A stretch of 64,000 nucleotides of DNA from Candidatus Anaerobutyricum avicola (GCA_019113845.1 DXGQ01000010.1:62001-126000); one strand, 5' to 3'. Shown: positions 33,978 through 43,562, numbered from the stretch's first letter. Numbers and translations are program-made. Notes: generated by a model from the letters alone, not told the origin.

Positions 33978-35267
33978 CTATTTATAATAGTCAAACTCAA
34001 GATTATAAAGTCGGACGGTATCCCCTTCTTCAATACCGAGTTCCTCAAGACGCTCAAGAACACCGTTTTCCTTCATAAACTTCTGGAAAAACTCAAAACC
34101 TTTCTCGGATTCCAGATTCGTGTAGCCAAGCATACGCTCCACCTTCGGGCCTTCCACCGTAAAGACTCCGGGTTCCGCCATGGCAACCACGATGGACTCG
34201 GTCGGTTCTTCTTTCTGAAGCTCAAAGAAATACTCCTGCTCAAATTCCACCGGTTCTTCCGGAAGTTCCTTTAACAGCGTGTTCACATGCCACAGAAGCT
34301 CCTTTAGCCCTTTACCGCTGACAGCGGATATCGGGAATACTTTGATGCCCTGCGGGCCGAACTCTTCCTCCAGCATCTCCACAACCATCTGGCAGTCTTC
34401 TTCCGTCATGGCGTCAATCTTGTTGGCGGCGATGACCTGCGGCCGTCTGGCAAGTTCCGGATTATAGGAAGCCAGTTCCTGATTGATCGCCTTAATGTCC
34501 GCGATCGGGTCTCTGCCTTCCACGGAAGCGGCGTCCACCATATGGATCATCACTTTGGTACGCTCAATGTGGCGCAAAAACTCCAGTCCGAGACCCACGC
34601 CCTCGGAAGCGCCCTCGATAATGCCGGGAATATCGGCGATGACAAAACCGTTTCCTTCCGCCAGATCTACCACGCCGAGATTCGGGTTCAGTGTCGTGAA
34701 ATGATAGTTGGCGATCTTCGGTTTTGCGTTGGTGACGCGGGAAAGAAGAGTGGACTTGCCCACGTTCGGGAATCCGACCAGTCCCACATCGGCGATCACC
34801 TTAAGCTCCAGATCCACCCAGAGCTCTTTCGCTTCCTGCCCCGGCTGGGCATATTTTGGCGCCTGCATGGTGGCGGTGGCATAATGCTGATTGCCCTTAC
34901 CTCCACGGCCGCCCTTTAATAAAACGACCGGCTCCGTCCGGTTTGCCATATCAAGAATGACTTTTCCGGTCTCCGCGTCTTTTATCACAGTTCCCGCAGG
35001 AACCTTAAGAATCATATCCTCTCCGCTTGCGCCGCTGCAGCGGCGCTTGGAGCCTTCCTTGCCGTCTCCGGCACAATATTTCCTTTTATGTCGAAAGTCT
35101 ACAAGAGTGTTCAGCCCCGGATCCACAACGAAGATCAGATCACCGCCCTTACCGCCGTCCCCGCCGTCAGGGCCGCCGTCAGGCACATAAAGCTCTCTCC
35201 GGAAGCTGACATGTCCGTCCCCGCCCTTGCCGGAACGGATAAAAATGCGCGCACGGTCTGCAAACAT
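33978..35267 (-). CDS. obg: GTPase Obg/CgtA
   Basis: A 429-residue large-subunit assembly GTPase. The N-terminal glycine-rich Obg fold (GGDGHVSFRRELYVPDGGPD) is followed by the G domain (G1 GFPNVGKSTLLS, G3 DIPGIIEGA, G4 AANKIDAM, G5 SAVSGKG). The C-terminal OCT domain seen in Gram-positive Obg proteins ends with EEGDTVRLYNLEFDYYK. It follows rpmA, from which a hairpin separates it. Confidence 0.97.
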   Translation of the reverse strand: MFADRARIFIRSGKGGDGHVSFRRELYVPDGGPDGGDGGKGGDLIFVVDPGLNTLVDFRHKRKYCAGDGKEGSKRRCSGASGEDMILKVPAGTVIKDAETGKVILDMANRTEPVVLLKGGRGGKGNQHYATATMQAPKYAQPGQEAKELWVDLELKVIADVGLVGFPNVGKSTLLSRVTNAKPKIANYHFTTLNPNLGVVDLAEGNGFVIADIPGIIEGASEGVGLGLEFLRHIERTKVMIHMVDAASVEGRDPIADIKAINQELASYNPELARRPQVIAANKIDAMTEEDCQMVVEMLEEEFGPQGIKVFPISAVSGKGLKELLWHVNTLLKELPEEPVEFEQEYFFELQKEEPTESIVVAMAEPGVFTVEGPKVERMLGYTNLESEKGFEFFQKFMKENGVLERLEELGIEEGDTVRLYNLEFDYYK

Positions 35268-35297
35268 TGATGATACACTTCCTTTCTGTCATTTATT

Positions 35298-35337
35298 CAT
35301 AAAGAAAGCGGCTTCAAATCGTTACTTTTGAAGCCGC
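35298..35337 (-). terminator. Hairpin between rpmA and obg
   Basis: A 10-bp stem GCGGCTTCAA / TTGAAGCCGC, followed on the minus strand by TTTCTTTAT. It may be a partial terminator that lets the ribosomal genes be expressed more than obg. Confidence 0.7.
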
Positions 35338-35354
35338 CGATAAACAAGATATCC

Positions 35355-35636
35355 TTATGCTACTGGATATACAGAGCACTGTTTTTTATCTCTGCCTTTT
35401 CTTTCAAAACGTACAACACCATCCACTAACGCAAATAATGTGTCGTCTCCGCCACGTCCTACGTTAACGCCTGGATGAATCTTTGTTCCACGCTGTCTGT
35501 AAAGAATATTGCCAGCTTTTACAAACTGTCCGTCTGCTCTTTTCGCACCCAGTCTCTTGGACTCGGAGTCACGTCCGTTCTTTGTGGAACCAACACCCTT
35601 TTTATGTGCGAAAAACTGAAGGTTCATTTTCATCAT
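35355..35636 (-). CDS. rpmA: 50S ribosomal protein L27
   Basis: A 93-residue ribosomal protein with the Firmicutes-type N-terminal extension [20 protein letters not shown]. The extension before AHKKG is removed by the Prp protease, which is encoded next door. [14 protein letters not shown] is the conserved core. AAGGAGGTG precedes the start, with ATG ATG AAA ATG in a row, so the exact first codon is uncertain by three residues. Confidence 0.97.
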   Translation of the reverse strand: MMKMNLQFFAHKKGVGSTKNGRDSESKRLGAKRADGQFVKAGNILYRQRGTKIHPGVNVGRGGDDTLFALVDGVVRFERKGRDKKQCSVYPVA

Positions 35637-35641
35637 GGTCG

Positions 35642-35971
35642 TTACACCTCCTTCGTGATAACTTTTAACCAGGTATCATACTCTTCAGCAACAGAATGTA
35701 CTCCCAAATCGAAGGACTGCATGAGCAGCGCCGCCTTCTCGCTGATCGCCGCCTCCTTAAAGGTAAGCTGCACAAGACCAAGTTCTTCCTGCTCTATGAG
35801 CTCAAACTCATCGTCCGTGAAGCTGTCCAGGCTGTTCACGAGATTAATGGTAAGTACGGAAACGGAACAGCATACGAGATCTGCTCCCTCTTCTGTGCTT
35901 CCGGCATGTCCAATCACCTGAAACCCCTTGAACTGGTTCTCAGGCTTTCTGTAAATTGTAACAGTAATCAT
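35642..35971 (-). CDS. prp: Ribosomal-processing cysteine protease Prp
   Basis: A 109-residue protease that cleaves the N-terminal extension of L27. The catalytic His is in [19 protein letters not shown] and the catalytic Cys is in [14 protein letters not shown]. The gene lies between rplU and rpmA, as in Staphylococcus and other Firmicutes. Only 2 bases separate it from the rplU stop. Confidence 0.95.
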   Translation of the reverse strand: MITVTIYRKPENQFKGFQVIGHAGSTEEGADLVCCSVSVLTINLVNSLDSFTDDEFELIEQEELGLVQLTFKEAAISEKAALLMQSFDLGVHSVAEEYDTWLKVITKEV

Positions 35972-35973
35972 GA

Positions 35974-36282
35974 TTATGCGTTGATCTTTTCGATCTTAAC
36001 CTTTGTATACGGCTGTCTGTGACCCTGTTTTTTGTGGTAGCCTGTTTTTCTTTTGTACTTGTAAACGATAATCTTCTTCTCTTTACCGTCTTCCAGTACA
36101 GAAGCTTCTACAGTCGCACCAGCAACTAAAGGTTCTCCAACCTTTACTTCGTCACCGCCAACCATCAACACCTGGTCAAATGTATAAGCAGAGCCAGCTT
36201 CAACGCCCAGTTTCTCAACTCTGATCACGTCGCCTTCGCTTACTTTATACTGTTTACCACCTGTTGCAATAATAGCGTACAT
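35974..36282 (-). CDS. rplU: 50S ribosomal protein L21
   Basis: A 102-residue L21 with [18 protein letters not shown] and the C-terminal [19 protein letters not shown]. It heads the rplU-prp-rpmA transcript. TAGGAGGTG precedes the start, and a structured leader lies upstream. Confidence 0.97.
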   Translation of the reverse strand: MYAIIATGGKQYKVSEGDVIRVEKLGVEAGSAYTFDQVLMVGGDEVKVGEPLVAGATVEASVLEDGKEKKIIVYKYKRKTGYHKKQGHRQPYTKVKIEKINA

Positions 36283-36395
36283 ATGGCACCTCCTAAAACA
36301 TTACTCGCCAGTTTTGGTGTTCCGAATGGAAACTTTCAACCTAACTGTGCGGCATACCTTTGTTATGCTATCACACGCCCTGATGAAAGTCAAGA
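36283..36395 (-). promoter_or_regulatory. Probable ribosomal L21 leader
   Basis: The 110 bases before rplU contain the conserved-looking segment AGGTTGAAAGTTTCC, AACACCAAAACTGGCGAG, then the ribosome binding site. This resembles the L21 leader RNA of Gram-positive bacteria, thought to give autogenous control. The comparison is from memory. Confidence 0.5.
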
Positions 36396-36401
36396 AAAAA
36401 A

Positions 36402-36547
36402 TCAGCCAATGAGTACATTTTTTCCCTCAAAGGCAAAACCGTATTGACGGATGCGGCTTCGCGGGATACCACGGTCATATAACTGCTGTGCATACCGTTT
36501 GTCTTCAATCTGTCTGAGGGCATCGAAGATACCGGAATGTTCTGTGT
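36402..36547 (-). pseudogene. C-terminal scrap of an AAA-ATPase / PD-(D/E)XK nuclease protein
   Basis: One frame encodes ALRQIEDKRYAQQLYDRGIP followed by RIRQYGFAFEGKNVLIG. That is the typical C-terminus of the gut-Clostridia proteins that combine an AAA-ATPase domain with a PD-(D/E)XK nuclease domain. Everything upstream of TEHSGIFDAL is missing, and the scrap runs directly out of the 3' end of the ribonuclease G gene in another frame. It is a remnant left by a deletion or recombination. Confidence 0.65.
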
Positions 36548-37842
36548 TTCTGTGGGTATGTACGGCTGAACCGCTCCGGTGCCCCAAAGTTTTTCACATC
36601 CCGCATCTGCTCGTGGAGCGGTTTTTGTTTCTTGCTTCGTATCATTTCCACCAGACCGAGGGCTGTCATATCAATGACCTGACAGTTTACCCGGTCTTTT
36701 TTACATTCTTTTTCCAAAAAAGCCAGGAGCTCCTGTCTCTGCTCTCTCGACTCCATATTGATAAAGTCGATGACGATGATTCCGGATAAGTTGCGGAGGC
36801 GAAGCTGCCTGGCAATCTCCGTGGCCGCTTCCCGGTTCATCTCAAAAAATATTTTGTCGGCATGTTTTTTCTTTTTGGTGACGCTGCCGCTGTTGACGTC
36901 GATGACCACCATGGCTTCCGTGGGTTCAATGACCAGACTGCCGCCGGAAGGTAGCCAGACCGTTTTTTGCAGGGCTGTTTCATAAAAATGCTCGAACCGA
37001 TACAGCTTTTCCAAGGGGTAGGTGTCAGTATAAAACGTAATCCGACAAATACCGTTTGATGATTCCTGCCGATGTGCCGCCGGATTTTTACTATGGGACG
37101 GCAATGGCGTACTATCGCCGTAATATTGCCGCAACTCCTCGTAAATCTCCGGGCTGTCCGTGATAATCTCATCGAGTTCTTCTTTGGGAAGTTCTTTTGC
37201 CAGTGTCACATACTGCGGCGGTTCCCTGTATAAAAGGGTGCGGCCTTCGGCATAAGCCGCTTTTTTCATCAGCGACTGGTATCGGGCTGTCAGCGCTGCC
37301 AGTTCTTTGTTAAGTTCTTCCTCCGGCGCTTCTTCCGCATTGGTGCGGACTACGATGCCGTATGTGTCTTCTTTATATGCATCGGCAATGGCGGACAGCC
37401 GTTTTCTCTCTTCGGTGTTCCGGATTTTTTTGGAGACGCCGGAGCGTTTGTCGCCCAGTGTCAGGACAAAATATTTCCCGGTCAGGCTGACATTTCCCTC
37501 CGCCACAGGAAGTTTCGTCTTTACGGCGTCTTTTGTGATCTGTACCAGAATGATGTCTCCGCCACGCAGTTTGTCTTCCTGTCCCGGCGATAGCCTGACT
37601 GGCTGCTGCCCGCCTTTTGGCAGACGAAAGAAACATTTACTGTTCTTTCCGTGATTATCCCGGATTTCCAGAAAGGCTCCGCCAATGCCATCGGCGACCC
37701 GCTCAATCCGGGCGGCATAAATATTTCCGATAAGGCTTTCCGGCTCTTTTGGTTCGCAGTATAGTTCCACCGGCTGTCCGTCTGCAAAATAGCCATATCG
37801 GACGATGCCGGAATGTTCTGTGATAATATATTTGTGATTCAT
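36505..37842 (-). CDS. rng: Ribonuclease E/G family protein
   Basis: A 445-residue endoribonuclease. An S1-like domain (NIYAARIERVADGIGGAFLE) is followed by the DNase I-like catalytic domain; the catalytic Asp residues are in VVIDVNSGSV and IIVIDFINM. ALGLVEMIRSKKQKPL is the usual end of the core. The last ~30 residues (from about KNFGAPERF) are read from DNA that carries a nuclease remnant in another frame, so the natural C-terminus has been replaced. Start 37842 follows AAAAGGGA. The usual partners TIGR03960 and TIGR03936 are not upstream; they lie on the other strand 3 kb away. Confidence 0.9.
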   Translation of the reverse strand: MNHKYIITEHSGIVRYGYFADGQPVELYCEPKEPESLIGNIYAARIERVADGIGGAFLEIRDNHGKNSKCFFRLPKGGQQPVRLSPGQEDKLRGGDIILVQITKDAVKTKLPVAEGNVSLTGKYFVLTLGDKRSGVSKKIRNTEERKRLSAIADAYKEDTYGIVVRTNAEEAPEEELNKELAALTARYQSLMKKAAYAEGRTLLYREPPQYVTLAKELPKEELDEIITDSPEIYEELRQYYGDSTPLPSHSKNPAAHRQESSNGICRITFYTDTYPLEKLYRFEHFYETALQKTVWLPSGGSLVIEPTEAMVVIDVNSGSVTKKKKHADKIFFEMNREAATEIARQLRLRNLSGIIVIDFINMESREQRQELLAFLEKECKKDRVNCQVIDMTALGLVEMIRSKKQKPLHEQMRDVKNFGAPERFSRTYPQKHRTFRYLRCPQTD

Positions 37843-37886
37843 TTTTATCCCTTTTTTACAACAGTTACTTTTCTGTGTTATATTTT

Positions 37887-38861
37887 TTATATGTTTTCCC
37901 GGTATTTTTGCAGAAGATTTTCGATATGAAAGTGCAGATGGCGGGACGCCGCCTTTGTATCCGCCGGTACTTTCAGCCACAGATCAAGAGGCTGCCATCT
38001 TTTTGTTTTTGCTGTTTTTTTCATCGACTGCACCCGCACCAGGACACCCCGGCGTTCCAGAAGGGGAACGATGATATAGTAGAGCCGATCATCCCGAAAA
38101 GAGAGATACCCAAGTTCCCGGCCTGCACGGTTTTTAAGAAACAGACGGTGCCGCCGGATACCGGCAGGATATAAAAGTTCCTCAGGCTGTAAGACAGGTG
38201 CTTTTCCTGAAGTCTCCAGCATGGCGGACAGGTGGAAAAGCATGGTTCCCTCTTTGTCTGTGGAATAACTGCGCGTGATTTCTTTTAAGAGGGCTGTGTG
38301 TTCCATAAATTGCTGCGCCAGCAGATAAGCCAGTTCTGCCTGGACGGGCTGACGGGCTGTATCTGACATATGGCGGCGCACACTTTCGTCAATCTCATCG
38401 AGAAGTTCTTTGGTGCACTGATAAATGCTTCGCAGAAATAACGGAAAATCTTCTTCCAGCGTCCAGAAATATTTCCCTCTGGCAATGGAAAAATGTCCGA
38501 TGACGTTTCCGTCAAAATCCTCCGCATAATGAAAGATCTCCCGTTCCACATAGGCGTGGCGGTTAATGGGAGCGTCCCAAAATGCTGCGCGCGTCCGGAA
38601 ATCAGATGCTGTTTCAGAAGATGTATTGGAAGAAAAATCATCGGAGCGACCACCGCCCGGGGATTGTGATTGTTCTCTCTCCCGCCTCAGAACGGAATAG
38701 GCGATGTTGATCTCTCTGGCGCTGTAGGCATAATGCTTTCGCATGGACACATGCACATCCGGGTGTACCTGTGTCATCAGACGCCGGTATCTTTTTTTGA
38801 TTTCCTGCAAAGACGCATCGGCGGCAACGCCGAGGACGCGGCAGGCTTCTTTTGTTGTCAT
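37887..38861 (-). CDS. J-domain protein
   Basis: A 324-residue protein. Residues 1-65 form a J domain with HPD in LMTQVHPDVHVSM. The rest, ~250 residues, matches nothing I recognise; blocks such as HFSIARGKYFWTLEEDFPLF and LGYLSFRDDRLYYIIVPLLE look globular and soluble. There is no Gly-rich region or zinc-finger domain, so it is a class C J-protein that may recruit an Hsp70 to a specific client. It sits 44 bases before rng, with which it may be co-transcribed. Confidence 0.78.
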   Translation of the reverse strand: MTTKEACRVLGVAADASLQEIKKRYRRLMTQVHPDVHVSMRKHYAYSAREINIAYSVLRREREQSQSPGGGRSDDFSSNTSSETASDFRTRAAFWDAPINRHAYVEREIFHYAEDFDGNVIGHFSIARGKYFWTLEEDFPLFLRSIYQCTKELLDEIDESVRRHMSDTARQPVQAELAYLLAQQFMEHTALLKEITRSYSTDKEGTMLFHLSAMLETSGKAPVLQPEELLYPAGIRRHRLFLKNRAGRELGYLSFRDDRLYYIIVPLLERRGVLVRVQSMKKTAKTKRWQPLDLWLKVPADTKAASRHLHFHIENLLQKYRENI

Positions 38862-38919
38862 GTGCGACAGTCCTTTCTTTGCGGTTGTGTACATTTTGAC
38901 ATCCGGTCATCGATTTCGA

Positions 38920-38958
38920 CAACAAAATCCGGACAGACCATGTATATCTGTCCGGATT
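38920..38958 (-). terminator. Terminator after pgi
   Basis: A 12-bp stem AATCCGGACAGA / TCTGTCCGGATT, followed on the minus strand by TTTTGTTG. Confidence 0.85.
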
Positions 38959-39032
38959 CGTCTGTTTGTATGTCTTTGGAATCGTTATCTATGTGCTGAA
39001 TCAGATCGTACTCTGTCTGGCATCGTGTCCGA

Positions 39033-40619
39033 TCAGATATCCAGTAAATCGCTGTAAACCTTCAGCGCGCCGTCCGTGTCATGTGCCAGCACACGTTTGG
39101 CCAGTACTTTACCTAACTGTACGCCTTCCTGGTCGAAGCTGTTTAAGTTCCATACGAAGCCCTGGAACATAACTTTGTTCTCGTAATGTGCGAGCAGTGC
39201 GCCCAGAGCAGCCGGAGTCAGCTGTTCACCGATGATAATGCTGGATGGACGTCCGCCCTTGAAGGACTTGTTGTTATTCTCGTCGTCTTTACCGCAGGCA
39301 AATGCAACGATCTGTGCAGCGACATTCGCGCATAATTTCTGCTGGCTGGTCGTTCCCTCGATCACAACGTCTGTGCCGATCTGGCTCTGTTTGAATCCGA
39401 CAAACTGAAGCGGTGTGATATCGGTTCCCTGATGGAGAAGCTGATAGAAGGAATGCTGTCCGTTTGTTCCAGGCTCACCGAAGATGATCGGGCCTGTCAC
39501 ATAGTTGACATACTCGCCAAAACGGTTTACGGATTTACCGTTGGACTCCATATCCATCTGCTGTAAATGTGCCGGGAAGCGGCTCAGTGCCTGAGAATAC
39601 GGAAGAACGGCAGTAGCAGGGTAGCCCTGTACATTTCTCTCGTAAATACCGATCAGGGCGTCGAGCATATCCGGGTTCTGTAATAAGTCCTTGTTGGTCG
39701 CCAGTTTATCTTCTTCTGCAGCTCCGTCTAAAATCTCCGCAAAAACTTCCGGACCAAAAGCCAGAGAAAGAACAGCGCCGCCTACCGCAGAGCTGGAGGA
39801 GAAACGTCCGCCAATATAATCATCCATGAAGAAAGCTTCCAGATAATCGTCTCCCTGTGCCAGCGGAGAAGTCTCGCTTGTCACGGCGAGCATATGGTCA
39901 GATGGATTCAGTCCTGCTTTTACCAGAGCATCTTTTACGAAAGCCTCATTGGTCAATGTCTCCAGCGTAGTTCCGGACTTGGAAACAACGATAAATAAGG
40001 AACGGGAAACATCAATAGAATTCAAAACGGCTGCCGCGTCATCCGGGTCAACATTGCTGATGAATTTCGCTTCCATCTTTAAAGTGTTGTTCGCCTTTGC
40101 CCAGTTCTCAAGAGCCAGATACAGCGCGCGAGGACCTAAGTCGCTGCCGCCGATACCGATCTGAACAACTGTTGTAAATGTCTCGCCTGCGGCATTGGTG
40201 ATTTCGCCGGCATGTACCTTATTAGCGAAATCTGCCACTTTTGCCTGTACGCCTGCGTAGAATTCACGCTTATTTACACCGTTCTCATCAATGACATCTT
40301 TGCCCAGCTGTCTGCGTGCCAGATGATGGAGTACCATACGCTTCTCACCGGTGTTGATGACAGCGCCGTTGTAAAGTTCTTCAAACTTGTCAACAAGCTG
40401 TGCCTCTTCTGCCAGGGCGGCAAGCTGCTCAAGGATGGCGTCATCCACTTCTTTTGCCGCATAATTGTAAGACATGCCGGCAGCCATCGGGGTGGTATAA
40501 CGTTTTACACGCTCTGCTCCGCCTTCGCCCGCCATTGCCTCGATGATATTCACACGACCTTTCATCGTGCTAAGCTTCTGGTAAGATGCCAGGGTATCCA
40601 TATTGTTCCATGTAACCAT
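39033..40619 (-). CDS. pgi: Glucose-6-phosphate isomerase
   Basis: This 528-residue glycolytic isomerase interconverts glucose-6-phosphate and fructose-6-phosphate. QIGIGGSDLGPRALYLAL and the signature region VVSKSGTTLETLTNEAF hold the phosphate site; FGEPGTNGQHSFYQLLHQG carries the catalytic Glu and His. It is of the long bacterial class (>500 residues). AAGGAGG precedes the start and a good promoter lies 100 bases upstream. It is monocistronic. Confidence 0.97.
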   Translation of the reverse strand: MVTWNNMDTLASYQKLSTMKGRVNIIEAMAGEGGAERVKRYTTPMAAGMSYNYAAKEVDDAILEQLAALAEEAQLVDKFEELYNGAVINTGEKRMVLHHLARRQLGKDVIDENGVNKREFYAGVQAKVADFANKVHAGEITNAAGETFTTVVQIGIGGSDLGPRALYLALENWAKANNTLKMEAKFISNVDPDDAAAVLNSIDVSRSLFIVVSKSGTTLETLTNEAFVKDALVKAGLNPSDHMLAVTSETSPLAQGDDYLEAFFMDDYIGGRFSSSSAVGGAVLSLAFGPEVFAEILDGAAEEDKLATNKDLLQNPDMLDALIGIYERNVQGYPATAVLPYSQALSRFPAHLQQMDMESNGKSVNRFGEYVNYVTGPIIFGEPGTNGQHSFYQLLHQGTDITPLQFVGFKQSQIGTDVVIEGTTSQQKLCANVAAQIVAFACGKDDENNNKSFKGGRPSSIIIGEQLTPAALGALLAHYENKVMFQGFVWNLNSFDQEGVQLGKVLAKRVLAHDTDGALKVYSDLLDI

Positions 40620-40718
40620 AAGTAATCCTCCTTTATGTTCTTTGCTGTGCTTCTCCTTTTCAAAAAAATGTACAAATATTTTATAAAAAGAATCTTCACA
40701 CCAAAACGGTTTGTCACT

Positions 40719-40747
40719 ATTATACTAAAAATACCATCTCATTTCAA
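40719..40747 (-). promoter_or_regulatory. pgi promoter
   Basis: Minus strand TTGAAA, 17 bases, TATAAT. The leader is about 95 bases long. Confidence 0.85.
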
Positions 40748-40822
40748 TGTGTAAAGAGGTGCAAAACGTAAAATTAAAGAAAAATTTTTCCCTTACGGTG
40801 ATAATGAGCCTGGTAATTCACT

Positions 40823-40851
40823 TTGACATCTTAAGGTATATACAGTATAAT
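40823..40851 (+). promoter_or_regulatory. Perfect consensus promoter for the TIGR03960/TIGR03936 genes
   Basis: TTGACA, 17 bases, TATAAT. It lies 110 bases before the start codon. The remaining divergent gap (40620-40962) is AT-rich with no gene visible. Confidence 0.92.
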
Positions 40852-40962
40852 CTATGCGATTGTCATCTCTTCGTTTATAACAAAAACGGAGGCTGGATGT
40901 AATATAAAAGGCAATGTACATTTTGCAAATAATAGTTGGCTATTGATTAAAAAGAGGTAAAT

Positions 40963-42861
40963 ATGTTAAATGATACTGCAAATAACGCACATAATCTGGC
41001 GTTAAAAGATGAAATATTGTTAGAAATTGAGAAGCCGGTCCGCTATATCGGACATGAGGTCAACAGCGTGATCAAAGACCCGGATAAGGTGGATATCCGG
41101 GTCGGGATGGCCTTTCCGGATGTTTACGAAATAGGCATGTCACATCTCGGAATGAAAATCATTTATGAGCAGATGAACCGCCGGGAGGACATCTGGTGCG
41201 AGCGGGTGTTCTCTCCGTGGGTGGATCTTGATAAGGTTATGCGGGAAGAAAAGATTCCGCTGTTTGCCCTGGAAAGCCAGGACCCGGTGTTTCTGTTTGA
41301 TTTTCTTTTGATCACCATTCAGTATGAAATGTGTTACACAAACATTTTGCAGCTTCTCGACCTGGCGCAGATCGGCATCTATGCCAAAGACCGCCGGGAG
41401 GACGCTCCGTTTGTCATCGGCGGCGGACCTTGCACGTATAATCCGGAACCGCTGGCTCCGTTTTTTGATATGTTTTATATCGGAGAGAGCGAGACGGTGT
41501 ACTATGATCTGATGGATCTTTATAAGGAACATAAGGCGCAGGGTGGCAGCCGGAAAGAGTTTTTAAAAAAGGCAGCGCAGATTCCGGGAATCTATGTTCC
41601 TTCCTTATATAAGGTGACATATCATGAGGACGGAACGATTGCCTCCATGGAACCGATCTGTCCGGAAGCACCAAAGACAGTGCTTCGTCAGGTGCAGATG
41701 GATCTTAATGATACGTTTTATCCTGAAAAGCCGCTGGTTCCGTATATTAAGGTGACGCAGGACCGCTGTGTGCTGGAAATCCAGCGGGGGTGTACGAGAG
41801 GCTGCCGGTTCTGTCAGGCGGGTATGGTGTACCGCCCGCTTCGTGAGAGAAGTCTTTCCATGCTGGAGCGGGTGGCAGAAAATTCCTTAAAGTCCACGGG
41901 AAACGATGAGATTTCTTTAAGTTCTCTAAGTTCCAGCGATTACAGTCATCTGCCGGAACTGTGCAATTACCTGATCGACAACTTCCGCAGCAAAAATATC
42001 AATATCGCCCTGCCGTCTCTGCGTATCGATGCATTTTCCCTCGATGTGATGAGCAAAGTGCAGGACGTCAGAAAAAGCAGTCTCACCTTTGCGCCGGAGG
42101 CCGGAACCCAGCGGATGCGGGATGTCATCAATAAGGGACTTACGGAGGAAATGATCTTACACGGCGCAGAGGAAGCTTTCAAGGGAGGTTGGAATAAAGT
42201 AAAACTTTACTTTATGATGGGACTTCCGACAGAGACGGAGGAAGATATGAAGGGCATCGCCCATCTCTGTGAGAAGGTCGCTATGCATTATTATAAACTG
42301 GATTCTCAGTACCGAAATGGCCGGGTATCAGTGGGAGCCAGCTGCTCTTTCTTTGTGCCAAAGCCATTTACGCCGTTCCAGTGGGCGTCCATGTGCGAGG
42401 AAGAAGAATACACCAGACGGGCGCATCTGGTCAACGACGAATTCAAGGCGCAGCATAACCGCCGCAGCCTTTCGTTCAAATATCATGACGCCAAGACGAC
42501 GGTGCTTGAGGGAATTCTCGCCCGGGGCGACCGCCGCATTGCCGACGTGATCTATTCCGCCTACAAAAAGGGGTGTCTGTATGACGCCTGGACAGAATTC
42601 TTCCACTATGACCGCTGGATGGAAGCCATGGAAGAAAACGGTCTGAATTATCATTTTTATACTACAAGAGCGAGAAGTCTTGATGAAATTTTCCCGTGGG
42701 ATTTTATCGACATCGGCGTGACGAAAACATTCCTCAAGAGAGAATGGAACAACGCCATGGAAGAAAAAGTAACGCCAAATTGCCGGGAAAAATGTTCCGG
42801 ATGCGGCGCAAGTCGTTTTGGAGGAGGTGTCTGCCGTGAAAGCAAGAATCAAATGGAGTAA
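40963..42861 (+). CDS. TIGR03960-family B12-binding radical SAM protein
   Basis: A 632-residue protein. The radical SAM cluster is in EIQRGCTRGCRFCQAGMVYR (C-x3-C-x2-C). An N-terminal cobalamin-like domain covers the first ~240 residues, with blocks such as VDIRVGMAFPDVYEIGMSHL. The C-terminus has an additional Cys set (NCREKCSGCGASRFGGGVC). The reaction is unknown; the family is conserved in Firmicutes beside TIGR03936 and ribonuclease G. AAAGAGGT precedes the ATG. It overlaps the next gene by 26 bases. Confidence 0.93.
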   Translation: MLNDTANNAHNLALKDEILLEIEKPVRYIGHEVNSVIKDPDKVDIRVGMAFPDVYEIGMSHLGMKIIYEQMNRREDIWCERVFSPWVDLDKVMREEKIPLFALESQDPVFLFDFLLITIQYEMCYTNILQLLDLAQIGIYAKDRREDAPFVIGGGPCTYNPEPLAPFFDMFYIGESETVYYDLMDLYKEHKAQGGSRKEFLKKAAQIPGIYVPSLYKVTYHEDGTIASMEPICPEAPKTVLRQVQMDLNDTFYPEKPLVPYIKVTQDRCVLEIQRGCTRGCRFCQAGMVYRPLRERSLSMLERVAENSLKSTGNDEISLSSLSSSDYSHLPELCNYLIDNFRSKNINIALPSLRIDAFSLDVMSKVQDVRKSSLTFAPEAGTQRMRDVINKGLTEEMILHGAEEAFKGGWNKVKLYFMMGLPTETEEDMKGIAHLCEKVAMHYYKLDSQYRNGRVSVGASCSFFVPKPFTPFQWASMCEEEEYTRRAHLVNDEFKAQHNRRSLSFKYHDAKTTVLEGILARGDRRIADVIYSAYKKGCLYDAWTEFFHYDRWMEAMEENGLNYHFYTTRARSLDEIFPWDFIDIGVTKTFLKREWNNAMEEKVTPNCREKCSGCGASRFGGGVCRESKNQME

Positions 42862-43558
42862 AACAGGAGTCCTCAAATTTATCGGGCATCTGGACGTACA
42901 GCGGTATTTCCACAAGGCTATGGTGCGGGCGGAACTTCCCGTCTCCTTCTCAAAAGGAATGAGTCCACATCAGATCATGAGCTTTGCCGCACCGCTGGGC
43001 ATCGGTATGACCAGCGAGGGCGAGTATGTGGATGTGTCTTTTGACTGGTGCTATTCCGGAGAAGAAATGCTGGCGCGGATGAATGCCGTCATGAATGAGG
43101 GAATTTCCGTTCTGGAATTTAAACAGATTGACGAGAAAGAGAAAAACTGTATGGCAGTCACAGCTGCCGCCGATTATCTGGTAGATTTCCGGAAAGGTTA
43201 CTATTACACCGACGCCTTTTTAAAACGGACGGAGCCGTTTTATTTCCAGGAACAGATTCCAATTCTCAAGAAAACGAAGCGCAGTGAAAAAGAAGTCGAT
43301 ATCTCGCCAATGATACTCGCCATCCGGGAACAGGACGAAAAGATTTTTATGCGCCTCGTGACCGGCAGCGCGGAAAATCTCAAGCCCCAGCTTGTGATGG
43401 AGGCTTTCTGCAAATACCTCGGCTACGATTATGAACCTTTTGCGTTCCAGTACCATCGCCTGGAAACATATCTGAAGAAAGATGGGGCATTGCTTCCGCT
43501 TGGTGCAGTGGGAAGAAATGTACCGGAGGCGATGGATGTACCTGTGGAGGTACTGTAA
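42836..43558 (+). CDS. TIGR03936-family (DUF2344) radical SAM-associated protein
   Basis: A 240-residue protein starting at GTG 42836, 6 bases after GGAGGAGGTG. KARIKWSKTGVLKFIGHLD and MVRAELPVSFSKGMSPHQ are the family core. It always accompanies TIGR03960, sometimes as a fusion, and the overlap of the two genes fits a complex. A hairpin (43563-43591) follows. Confidence 0.92.
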   Translation: MKARIKWSKTGVLKFIGHLDVQRYFHKAMVRAELPVSFSKGMSPHQIMSFAAPLGIGMTSEGEYVDVSFDWCYSGEEMLARMNAVMNEGISVLEFKQIDEKEKNCMAVTAAADYLVDFRKGYYYTDAFLKRTEPFYFQEQIPILKKTKRSEKEVDISPMILAIREQDEKIFMRLVTGSAENLKPQLVMEAFCKYLGYDYEPFAFQYHRLETYLKKDGALLPLGAVGRNVPEAMDVPVEVL

Positions 43559-43562
43559 GTAA

